Source of the DNA: Rhizobiales bacterium 64-17
GTDB lineage: Bacteria > Pseudomonadota > Alphaproteobacteria > Rhizobiales > Xanthobacteraceae
Assembly: GCA_001899285.1 (NCBI GenBank)
Contig: MKWA01000015.1
Span: 590,009-654,008, forward strand
DNA: 64,000 bases
Reading direction: 5' to 3'
Shown here: in pieces, positions 48,116 to 55,712 of the stretch
Position numbering within the stretch: the stretch's first letter is position 1
How the letters are laid out: every line of letters begins with the position of its first letter
Program-made: the position numbers and the translations under genes
Notes under the pieces: model-generated
What the model saw: only the letters and a program-made list of their open reading frames with translations
What the model was told of the DNA's origin: nothing
Databases searched by the model: none

Positions 48116-49210
48116 ATGCGGCTTTGGTGTGTGATGCTGGTGACCATGGTCGGTGCGCTGTTGCCGATGTCAACGATGGCACAGCAGCGTACGCTCAATG
48201 TCTACAACTGGTCGGATTACATCGATCCGCAGGTGCTGGCTGACTTCACCAAGGAAACCGGCATCAAGGTTCAATACGACACGTTCGACGCCAACGAGGT
48301 GCTGGAGACCAAGCTGCTGGCCGGCAAGTCCGGCTACGACATCGTTGTGCCGACGGCGTACTTTCTCGAACGCCAGATCAAGGCCAGTGTTTTCTTGCCG
48401 CTCGACAAGGCGAAGCTACCGAACCTGAAGAATGCGTGGCCGGAGATCACGCAGCGGCTCGCCGCTTACGATCCCGGCAACCGTTTCGCCGTGAACTACA
48501 TGTGGGGCACGACCGGCATCGGCTACAATGTGAAGAAGGCGCGGGACATCCTCGGCGCTGACGCGCGCATCGACAGCTGGGATCTGGTGTTCAAGCCGGA
48601 GAACCTTGCCAAGTTCAAGGACTGCGGCGTGCATATGCTGGATTCGCCGGATGATATCATTCCGGCGGCGCTGCATTATCTCGGTCTCGATGTGAACGCG
48701 ACCGATCCGGCGACGCTGGACAGGGCCGGCAATCTGATCCTCAAGGTGCGGCCGTTCGTGCGGAAATTCCATTCGTCGGAATATCTCAATGCGCTCGCGT
48801 CCGGAGAGATCTGCCTCGTGGTCGGATGGTCCGGCGACATCAAGCAGGCGCAGAAGCGCGCGGCCGAGGCGAAGAACGGCGTCGACATCGCCTATGCGAT
48901 CCCGAAGGAGGGCACGCAGATGTGGTTCGACAATCTCGCGATCCCGAAGGACGCGAAGAATATCGAAGAGGCACACGCCTTTATCAATTATCTGCTGCGT
49001 CCCGAGGTCGCCGCGCGCAACTCGAACTTCATCAGCTATGCCAACGGCAATCTCGCTAGCCAGCCGCTGCTCGACAAGGCGGTGCGCGACGATCCCGGCG
49101 TCTATCCCGATGCGGCGATGATGAGCAGGCTCTATACCGTGCGGGCGCACGATGCGCGCACGCAGCGTGTGATCAACCGATTGTGGACGCGGATCAAGAC
49201 CGGGCGGTAA
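48116..49210 (+). CDS. spermidine/putrescine-type ABC transporter substrate-binding protein (PotF/PotD)
   Basis: The 364-residue product has a signal peptide (about 1-22) and the PotF-type opening LNVYNWSDYIDPQVLADFTKETG. The aspartate- and tryptophan-lined polyamine pocket region (MWGTTGIGYN, VGWSGDI, DNLAIPKDAKN) is intact. It should bind putrescine or spermidine in the periplasm. No permease or ATPase gene adjoins it, so it must work with a transporter encoded elsewhere. It converges on lpxXL after 18 bases. Confidence 0.93.
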   Translation: MRLWCVMLVTMVGALLPMSTMAQQRTLNVYNWSDYIDPQVLADFTKETGIKVQYDTFDANEVLETKLLAGKSGYDIVVPTAYFLERQIKASVFLPLDKAKLPNLKNAWPEITQRLAAYDPGNRFAVNYMWGTTGIGYNVKKARDILGADARIDSWDLVFKPENLAKFKDCGVHMLDSPDDIIPAALHYLGLDVNATDPATLDRAGNLILKVRPFVRKFHSSEYLNALASGEICLVVGWSGDIKQAQKRAAEAKNGVDIAYAIPKEGTQMWFDNLAIPKDAKNIEEAHAFINYLLRPEVAARNSNFISYANGNLASQPLLDKAVRDDPGVYPDAAMMSRLYTVRAHDARTQRVINRLWTRIKTGR

Positions 49211-49228
49211 GGGACTGCGCTCGGAACA

Positions 49229-50155
49229 TCACGATCTGCGCTCGTCCTCGGGACGCCAGCGGCGGTGTGCCCATAGCCATTGCTCCGGGTATTCGCGCAC
49301 CCAGTCTTCGATCACCGACGTCACCGCCTGCATGGTGCCCTGCACGTCGATCGCGCCATCGGCGTCGCGCGCGGGCGGCACCGCCTCGGTCAGCTCGGCG
49401 CGGAAAGTGCGTCCATCCGGCTGGCGGATCATCCGCACGCCGTGAATCGGGCAATCGACATGACGCGCGAGCCGTGCCAGCAGCGCGTTGGCGCGCGTCG
49501 GCCGGCCGAAGAACGTGACCGGCACGCCGCGTAGGGCGTATTGATCGACCAGCATGCCGATATGGCGACCACGCGCCAGTGCGTCGGCGAGCTTTACCGG
49601 CGCGTCCATGGATGTCGCCATCAGTTCGCCCATGGCACCGGAGCGGATTGCCAGCACCGCATCGGCGGCCGCGCCGATATTCGGCCGGCGATAGACCGAG
49701 ATCGCGTCGAGGCCGTGCGCGGCCGCGACCACCGCCGGCAATTCCCAGTTGGCGAGATGCGCGGTGAAAATAAGCGCCGGCTTGCCGTCGGTGCGCAGCT
49801 GATGGAAGCGGTCGAACGTTTCCGGCGAATAGGTAATGTCGACCGGGCCGGGATTGTCGGGGTCCTCGACGCGAAAGCGATCCATATGCGCGAATTCGGC
49901 GGCGACGCGGCCGAGATTGTCCCACATGCCGGCGATGATGCGCTCGATCTCGTCCGGCGATTTCTCTGGAAACGCTGCGACGAGCTGCGCGCGGGCGATC
50001 TTCTGTTCTTTCAGGAGCGGGCCGACGCGCCGCAGCAGCCACGCGGTGCCGGGCGCGATGCGGCGACGGTCGATCAGCCGCAGGCCGCCGAGCAGCGCGA
50101 CCGTGCCGTGACCGGCCAGCGCATCGAGGAAGGCTTTTCCGCGCGGGCGAGCCAT
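49229..50155 (-). CDS. lpxXL: lipid A very-long-chain acyltransferase LpxXL
   Basis: The 308-residue product is a HtrB/LpxL-family acyltransferase with the catalytic HX4E motif H133-LANW-E138. As the last gene of the acpXL cluster it should transfer the 27-hydroxyoctacosanoyl-type chain from AcpXL to lipid A, anchoring the outer membrane. Its ATG overlaps the stop of the adh gene by one base (TGATG), so translation is coupled. A typical single membrane anchor is weak at the N-terminus. Confidence 0.93.
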   Translation of the reverse strand: MARPRGKAFLDALAGHGTVALLGGLRLIDRRRIAPGTAWLLRRVGPLLKEQKIARAQLVAAFPEKSPDEIERIIAGMWDNLGRVAAEFAHMDRFRVEDPDNPGPVDITYSPETFDRFHQLRTDGKPALIFTAHLANWELPAVVAAAHGLDAISVYRRPNIGAAADAVLAIRSGAMGELMATSMDAPVKLADALARGRHIGMLVDQYALRGVPVTFFGRPTRANALLARLARHVDCPIHGVRMIRQPDGRTFRAELTEAVPPARDADGAIDVQGTMQAVTSVIEDWVREYPEQWLWAHRRWRPEDERRS

Positions 50156-51177
50156 CAGAACGTCACGATCACCTTGCCGAACACCTGCCGGCCTTCGAGC
50201 CGCGCGAGGCCGCGCGCGAATTCGGCGAGCGGCACCTCCGTGTCGATCACCGGCAGCATACCGCCGGCCATCTTGTCGAGGCTTTCGCGGATGTTGCGGA
50301 TGGTGCAGCCGAACGAACCGAAAATCTTGTACTGCTGCTGGAACAGTTGCATCAGGTTGATCTGCACCGTCGGCCCCGCGGTCGAGCCGCAGGTGACGAG
50401 GCGGCCGCCGCGCTTGAGCACCAGCAGGGAGCCGTTGAAGCCTTCGCCGCCAACATGCTCGAACACCACGTCGACGCCCTTCTTCTGCGTCAGCTTGCGC
50501 GTGATCGTCTCGAACCGTTGCGTGCGGTAGTTGATGACGTGATCGGCGCCGAGCGCCTTGGCCTTCTCCGCCTTGTCGTCGCTGCCGACCGTGGTGATGA
50601 CGGTGCAGCCGAGCGCCTTCGCCATCTTGATGGCGACGGTGCCGATGCCGGAACCGCCGGCATGAACGAGGATGGTTTCGCCGGGCTGGAGCTTGGCGTT
50701 GTCGAACAGCATGTGCTGCACGGTGCCGAATGCGATCGGCGCGCAGGCGGCGTCACGCAGCGAGACGTTGTCCGGCACCGGCACGACGAGGCGCGCCGGC
50801 ATGGTGACGAGATCGCGCGCGAAGCCGTCCACGTGGAAGCCCATGATGCCGCCGACGTTCTCGCACAGGTTATCGCGGCCCTCGCGGCACGCCTTGCAAG
50901 TGCCGCAGGTGAGCGCGCCATACATCGCAACCTTGTCGCCGCGCTTGAACGCGGTGACGCCGGCGCCGACGCTCTCGATGGTGCCGGCCGCTTCCGCGCC
51001 GACGACGAGCGGCAATTTACGCTTGGCGAAGGCCATGCCGCGGAAGCCCCAGACGTCGAGATGGTTGAGGCCGACCGCGCCGATCCTGACCTGCACCTCG
51101 CCGGGGCCGGGCGTGGGCGGCGCGGGGATGTCGGTCAGTTCAAGCTGGCGGTCGGCGATCAGGGTCAGCGCGCGCAT
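50155..51177 (-). CDS. medium-chain zinc-binding dehydrogenase of the VLCFA cluster
   Basis: The 340-residue MDR-family enzyme has the structural zinc cysteines C91, C94, C97 and C105 and the NAD(P) motif HAGGSGIGTVAIK near 185. In rhizobial acpXL clusters a dehydrogenase of this type lies between fabF1 and lpxXL and is thought to act in making the hydroxylated C28 chain. ATG 51177 is chosen because the conserved MRALTL start follows it; the longer frame has no ribosome site. An EcfG-type promoter match stands 55 bases upstream. Confidence 0.92.
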   Translation of the reverse strand: MRALTLIADRQLELTDIPAPPTPGPGEVQVRIGAVGLNHLDVWGFRGMAFAKRKLPLVVGAEAAGTIESVGAGVTAFKRGDKVAMYGALTCGTCKACREGRDNLCENVGGIMGFHVDGFARDLVTMPARLVVPVPDNVSLRDAACAPIAFGTVQHMLFDNAKLQPGETILVHAGGSGIGTVAIKMAKALGCTVITTVGSDDKAEKAKALGADHVINYRTQRFETITRKLTQKKGVDVVFEHVGGEGFNGSLLVLKRGGRLVTCGSTAGPTVQINLMQLFQQQYKIFGSFGCTIRNIRESLDKMAGGMLPVIDTEVPLAEFARGLARLEGRQVFGKVIVTF

Positions 51178-51231
51178 GGAGATATCCAAGAAAAATGGAT
51201 TCACGGGATGGCCCGTGGCCGGGCCGCCGTC

Positions 51232-51256
51232 AACAGGCAAGGTTTTGCGCTGTTCC
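51232..51256 (-). promoter_or_regulatory. EcfG-type promoter inside the acpXL operon, before adh-lpxXL
   Basis: On the minus strand GGAAC (51256-51252), 16 bases, TGTT (51235-51232) fit the EcfG pattern. The site is in the 94-base gap between fabF1 and the adh gene, the only large gap of the operon, 55 bases before the adh start. Confidence 0.5.
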
Positions 51257-51271
51257 GGCCGTAAACCGGGA

Positions 51272-52546
51272 TCAGGCCGGTTCGCGGCCGAAGATCAGCG
51301 AGGCGTTCTGACCGCCGAAGCCGAACGAGTTCGACAGCGCATGCGTGATCTTGGCATCGCGCGCGGTGTTGCCGACGACGTCGAGCGGGATCGCCGGGTC
51401 CGGGACCAGATAGTTGATGGTCGGCGGGATGCGCTGGTGTTGCAGCGTCATTAGCGTGATGACCGCTTCGACCGCGCCGGCGGCCGAGAGCGTGTGGCCG
51501 ATCATCGACTTGTTGGAGGTGATCGGGATCGCCTTGGCGTGCTCGCCGAACACCTTGTCGGTGCCAGTGAATTCCATCTTGTCGTTTTCCGGCGTCGAGG
51601 TGCCGTGCGCGTTGATGTGGTCGATGTCCTGCGGCGTCAGGCCGGCATCGTTGAGTGCGTTGACCATGCAGCCGATGATCGGCTTGCCGTCCGGCGAGGA
51701 GCGGGTGCGGTGGAAGCTGTCGGCGAGTTCGCCGCAGCCTTCGACCACGCCGAGGATCTTCGCGCCGCGCGCCTTGGCCGAGGCGAGACTTTCCAGCACC
51801 AGCGCGCCGGCACCCTCGGCCATGACGAAGCCGTCACGGTTTTTCGAGAACGGCTTGGAGGCTGTTTCCGGCACGTCGTTCTGGGTCGACAGCGCCGACA
51901 GGAGCGAGAAGCGGATCAGCGATTCCTGATTGACCGAGCCGTCGGAGGCGACGCACAGCGCCGCGTCGGTTTCGCCGCGGCGGATCGCCTCGACGCCAAG
52001 CTGGATCGCGGTCGTACCCGACGCGCAGGCGGTCGAGAGCGAGATCGGCGAGCCCTTGGTGCCGAAGCGGTCGGCAATGTGATCGGCGACCGAGCCGAAC
52101 ATGAAGCGGGAATGATAAGTGGGGAACTGCGCGCTGACACGCAGCAGGTCGCGATAGTCGATCGCATCATTGGCGCCGGACGCGACCGCGACTTCGCGGC
52201 GCTGCGGCCATTCGAGTTCGACCGGCGGCACCGCGAGGAACAGCGGGCCGGGGAAGTCGCCCTTGGCGCCGATGCCGGATTCCGCGACCGCCTCTTCGAC
52301 GGCAAGGTCGGCAAGCATCTCCGACATGGCGGCGGTGTTGAGCGGCTCCTTGGTCAGATAGTCGATGGTGCCGGCGACGCGGGTCTTGAGGCCATCGGTA
52401 GCGAAGCGGGAGATGGCGCGGATGCCGGACTGTCCGGCGGTGAGCTTGGCCCAGTTGTCGGCCTTGCCGGTGCCGAGCGAGGTGACCACGCCCATGCCGG
52501 TGACGACGACGATCGGGCGTCCGGCCTTGTCCTGCATGGCTGTCAT
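51272..52546 (-). CDS. fabF1XL: beta-ketoacyl-ACP synthase FabF1 of the VLCFA cluster
   Basis: The 424-residue ketosynthase has an intact Cys-His-His triad: C174 in STACASG, H314 in NAHGTST and H351 in SMIGHTLS, with K346. It elongates acyl chains on AcpXL to C26-C30. It follows fabF2 by 15 bases and begins at ATG 52546 behind GGAGAG. It is the only catalytic ketosynthase of the pair. Confidence 0.95.
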   Translation of the reverse strand: MTAMQDKAGRPIVVVTGMGVVTSLGTGKADNWAKLTAGQSGIRAISRFATDGLKTRVAGTIDYLTKEPLNTAAMSEMLADLAVEEAVAESGIGAKGDFPGPLFLAVPPVELEWPQRREVAVASGANDAIDYRDLLRVSAQFPTYHSRFMFGSVADHIADRFGTKGSPISLSTACASGTTAIQLGVEAIRRGETDAALCVASDGSVNQESLIRFSLLSALSTQNDVPETASKPFSKNRDGFVMAEGAGALVLESLASAKARGAKILGVVEGCGELADSFHRTRSSPDGKPIIGCMVNALNDAGLTPQDIDHINAHGTSTPENDKMEFTGTDKVFGEHAKAIPITSNKSMIGHTLSAAGAVEAVITLMTLQHQRIPPTINYLVPDPAIPLDVVGNTARDAKITHALSNSFGFGGQNASLIFGREPA

Positions 52547-52561
52547 CGTCTCGGCTCTCCG

Positions 52562-53752
52562 TTAGTCGGCGCGTTCGATCAGGGCCAGTCCTTCGCCGCG
52601 CCAGTGTCCGACGCCGGTCACGACGATCTGCGTCGGCGCGGCAGCGGCCGGTTGTTCGAGCCCGGTCGCATCGCGCGGCGGAAACAGGCTGCCGCGGCCG
52701 AGCGCGATCGCCGCGAGCGCGATGTTCATCGGGAACTGCGGTTCCAGCCCATGACCGAGATAGGTGCCGGAGGCGCGGACGGCAATGCCGCTCCCCAGAT
52801 CTTTCAGGAAGGCGTGCTCGTCGGCGGTGGCAGGCGCGGCGCCGGAGGCGCCGGACAGGACCGCATAGCCGGGCTTGAGCTTGGCCTTGATCGTGCCCCA
52901 GAGCGAGGCGAGCGAACGGCGCAGCGCGCCTTCCGAGCGGTTCGAGCGGCCGGCCTCGACGGCAGTGATCTTCGCCAGAGGCTTCACGCCGCGCGCTTGC
53001 GCGTGCTTGCGCGATTCCAGCACCAGGAACGCACCGAGCGAGCCCAAAGCGAGACCGCCTTTCTCGCCGCGTTCCCACACCGGCTTGTGGCTGCCCTTGA
53101 GCGTGTGGCCGCCGAACTCATAGAGCATCAGCAGATCCTGCCGCTCGCCGTTATGCGCGCCGCCGACGAGGACGATGTCGCTTTGTCCGGCGGCGATGCG
53201 CGAAGCGGCGATCCGCACCGCGTCGACGCCGGCGGCCTCTTCGCCCATGAAGGTACGCGACGAACCGACCACGCCGTGCACGATCGAGATGTTGCCGGCA
53301 AGCAGGTTGGAGAGCTGCGCGAGGAATAGCGTCGGACGCAGGTCGTTCATCAGCCGTTCGTTGAGGAACGCTTCCGGCTTGTCGCTCTTGCCAATGCCGG
53401 TGAGGATCGCGCTGTCGACGGCAACATCGCGCTCGCCGCCGCCGGCGGCGACGATCATGTCCATGCGCGAGAGGATGTCGGTGTTGCCTTTGACGCCGGC
53501 TGAGTCGAGCGCGAGGCCGGCGGCATAGGTACCGATCCGCTGCCACGGCTCCATCTGCCGCTGCTCTTTCTTCGGAATCTGCGTCTCGAACGCCGCCGGC
53601 GCGAGTGGGTGCACGACGAACGGCGCGAACGTCTCCGCATTGGCGGTAATGGTGCCGGCGGTGAGCTTGTCCCAGTGCTGGTCCGCGCCTTCGCCGAGCG
53701 AAGAGACGATGCCGATGCCGGTGATCCAGATGTCGCGATCAGGATTTGGCAT
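52562..53752 (-). CDS. fabF2XL: ketosynthase-like FabF2 of the VLCFA cluster, lacking the catalytic cysteine
   Basis: The 396-residue product aligns with KAS II enzymes end to end, but the active-site block reads GSSRTFMGEEAAG (163-175) instead of TACASG: no cysteine is present and Glu171/172 falls in its place. The NxHGT histidine is also missing; only a YLGHG histidine remains. This is the pattern of chain-length factors that pair with a ketosynthase. The start ATG 53752 overlaps the fabZ end by 14 bases, so it is co-translated. It probably forms a heterodimer with FabF1. Confidence 0.93.
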   Translation of the reverse strand: MPNPDRDIWITGIGIVSSLGEGADQHWDKLTAGTITANAETFAPFVVHPLAPAAFETQIPKKEQRQMEPWQRIGTYAAGLALDSAGVKGNTDILSRMDMIVAAGGGERDVAVDSAILTGIGKSDKPEAFLNERLMNDLRPTLFLAQLSNLLAGNISIVHGVVGSSRTFMGEEAAGVDAVRIAASRIAAGQSDIVLVGGAHNGERQDLLMLYEFGGHTLKGSHKPVWERGEKGGLALGSLGAFLVLESRKHAQARGVKPLAKITAVEAGRSNRSEGALRRSLASLWGTIKAKLKPGYAVLSGASGAAPATADEHAFLKDLGSGIAVRASGTYLGHGLEPQFPMNIALAAIALGRGSLFPPRDATGLEQPAAAAPTQIVVTGVGHWRGEGLALIERAD

Positions 53753-54218
53753 GCGCGGTCGCTCCCACCGGAAATTCGATAACCTTGGCGAGCGCTTCCA
53801 TGTGGCCGCGCATGTCCGCATTGGGGAAATCGACGACGCGGAAGGTGATGGTCGCGTCGCAGACGAGCTTGCCGTCGATCCGGCCCTGCGCCTTGGTCAT
53901 GGCGAAGCCGGAGCCTTCATGCACCAGCGCCGCGGAGAGATCGAGCGTCTGGCCCGGCTGCACGAAGGTGCGCAGCTTGAGATCCTTCATCGCCGCGAGA
54001 AACGGCATGCGGGCGAAATTGTTGAGGCCGATGATCAGCCAGCCCGAGGTCTGCGCCATCGCTTCGCCGAGCAGGACACCCGGCATCAGCGGATGGCCAG
54101 GGAAGTGGCCCTCGAAGATCGTGCTTTCGGTCGGGACGGTGGCGACGACCTTGATGGTCCGTTCGCTCAGATTGAGATCGGCGATCCGGTCGATGAGCTG
54201 GAAATACTCAAGGCGCAT
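53739..54218 (-). CDS. fabZXL: FabZ-like 3-hydroxyacyl-ACP dehydratase of the VLCFA cluster
   Basis: The 159-residue hot-dog-fold protein has the HFPGHPLMPG motif (38-47) with catalytic H38 and E52 in GEAMAQ. It dehydrates 3-hydroxyacyl chains on AcpXL. It follows acpXL by 10 bases. Length and motifs are normal. Confidence 0.94.
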   Translation of the reverse strand: MRLEYFQLIDRIADLNLSERTIKVVATVPTESTIFEGHFPGHPLMPGVLLGEAMAQTSGWLIIGLNNFARMPFLAAMKDLKLRTFVQPGQTLDLSAALVHEGSGFAMTKAQGRIDGKLVCDATITFRVVDFPNADMRGHMEALAKVIEFPVGATAHAKS

Positions 54219-54228
54219 GCGGGCCGGG

Positions 54229-54510
54229 TCAGGCGCCTTTCGCGGCGACCAGTTCGTCGATGCGCGCGGCCAGATTCTTGAGCACGAAATACTGCTCGGT
54301 CGTCGCTTTGCCCTCGTTCACCTCCTGGGTCCACTGCTCGAGCGGCAGCTTGATCCCGAAGGCCTTGTCGATGGCGAAGGCGATATCGAGGAAGTCGAGG
54401 CTGTCGATCCCGAGATCGTTGATGGCGTGGCTGTCCGGCGTGATCGTGTCACGCGGGATGTCGCACGTCTCGGCGATGATGTTGGCGACGGTATCGAAAG
54501 TCGAGGACAT
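54229..54510 (-). CDS. acpXL: acyl carrier protein AcpXL
   Basis: The 93-residue acidic helical protein carries the phosphopantetheine serine S37 in GIDSLDF and the longer length and C-terminal helix of the special carrier for very-long-chain fatty acids in Rhizobiales lipid A. It opens the six-gene operon acpXL, fabZ, fabF2, fabF1, adh, lpxXL. The in-frame upstream extension (to 54681) is basic and lies in the promoter region. No EcfG-type site was found before it. Confidence 0.95.
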   Translation of the reverse strand: MSSTFDTVANIIAETCDIPRDTITPDSHAINDLGIDSLDFLDIAFAIDKAFGIKLPLEQWTQEVNEGKATTEQYFVLKNLAARIDELVAAKGA

Positions 54511-54738
54511 CTGGGGGTCTCGGGCAGTTCTCGGTGGGAACGGGTATAGGTTCGGGCGCCTGAACCGCAACCCGGTCGAAATCGCTGCCCGTATACCGAA
54601 GCGGGGCGGGGAGTTCAATGCCGGCCCGGTTAAGCCTGAATTTGGCCCGAAAGCGCCTGCAAAGCGAAACAAATTCGCCATTTCCGACTTAATTGGTCAG
54701 TCCCCCGGAGGGGTGGCCCGTCGCTTTGGAGGCATGCC

Positions 54739-55149
54739 ATGCGGGGCGGTGCACAGATGACTTTCGCGGCCGGGATTCTGAGGCCGACTCTCGGCTTCGC
54801 CCTCGCTCTCGTGCTGATGCCGCTGACCGCAGCGGCGGGAGAGACGCGGAACGCGAGCCTGTCCTCGTCCGGAATGGCCTCGGTCTATTCGCTGGCGCAT
54901 TCGGGCCGCAAGACCGCGAGCGGCGAGATCCACCGGGCCAGCGAGATGACGGCGGCACACCGGACCCTGGCGTTTGGCACCCAGGTCCGGGTGACCAATC
55001 GCCGCAATGGCCGCAGCGTGGTGGTGCGAATCAACGATCGCGGCCCGTTCATCCGCAGCCGGATCATCGATCTGTCGCCGGCGGCGGCCAGGGCGCTCGG
55101 GTTCTCCGGCCTGGCGCCGGTTACTCTTGCGCTGGCTGGGCATTCCTGA
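54739..55149 (+). CDS. RlpA-like double-psi beta-barrel protein
   Basis: The 136-residue product has a signal peptide (about 1-33) and a short RlpA domain with GMASVYS...TASGEIH and the [25 protein letters not shown] motif holding the catalytic aspartate region. RlpA relatives are lytic transglycosylases acting on denuded peptidoglycan; the SPOR domain is absent here. ATG 54739 lies seven bases after GGAGG. It stands alone, divergent from acpXL. Confidence 0.88.
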   Translation: MRGGAQMTFAAGILRPTLGFALALVLMPLTAAAGETRNASLSSSGMASVYSLAHSGRKTASGEIHRASEMTAAHRTLAFGTQVRVTNRRNGRSVVVRINDRGPFIRSRIIDLSPAAARALGFSGLAPVTLALAGHS

Positions 55150-55167
55150 CCCGGATCGAGCTTCGCT

Positions 55168-55494
55168 CTAGGGGCGGCTCAAGGCGCCCGGGTCGATCGG
55201 ATTGCAGGTCCGCCGCCCGGTGAGGACGCAATCCTGATTCTTGCGCATGGTGGCGATGCTGTCGGCGAGCCAGAACGCGCCGCCGATCAGCAGGACGAGG
55301 AATCCCACAGCCGCCAGATTGACGATCATCCGGTGGCGGTAATCGGCCTCGGTTTCCGGATTGGTGTCCTGATAGCGATCAAGGTCGGCCGGGGGTTGCG
55401 GTGGCACGACGCTGTGGTGGGTGCCGTCGGAGGACCGCCGGAACTGGATCACCCGCTTGTCTTCGTCGCCCGATGAAGAATTGTTCATCGTCAT
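55168..55494 (-). CDS. small single-span membrane protein of unknown function
   Basis: A 108-residue protein with a polar, Ser/Asp-rich N-terminus, one membrane helix (about 58-80) and a C-terminal tail with two cysteines (QDCVLTGRRTC). The tail sequence GRRTCNPI is typical of a widespread Rhizobiales hypothetical family, from memory. The start may be 55494 or the second ATG two codons later. Function unknown. Confidence 0.7.
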   Translation of the reverse strand: MTMNNSSSGDEDKRVIQFRRSSDGTHHSVVPPQPPADLDRYQDTNPETEADYRHRMIVNLAAVGFLVLLIGGAFWLADSIATMRKNQDCVLTGRRTCNPIDPGALSRP

Positions 55495-55712
55495 TGGCTG
55501 CAGTTTAGCATATCAGCGGGAAAGGGGCGAAAGTCGGAGGCTGCCCTGAGCTTTATTATTGTCGTTTTGCCGTCACAGCGGCTAAATTAACGGCGGGGTT
55601 ACTTCATTCCGTGACCGCCTTGTCCAGGACGATCCAATAATCGATCGGCCCAAGCCGATGCCGGGGACAGAGCGGGGCCGTCAGGCCGCGGTGGGGATTT
55701 TGGGGGCTGCGC

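Noticed and set aside
51494-53329. 611-residue plus-strand frame opposite fabF1 and fabF2
   Set aside because: The two ketosynthase frames on the other strand carry family motifs; this frame is a GC-driven shadow.
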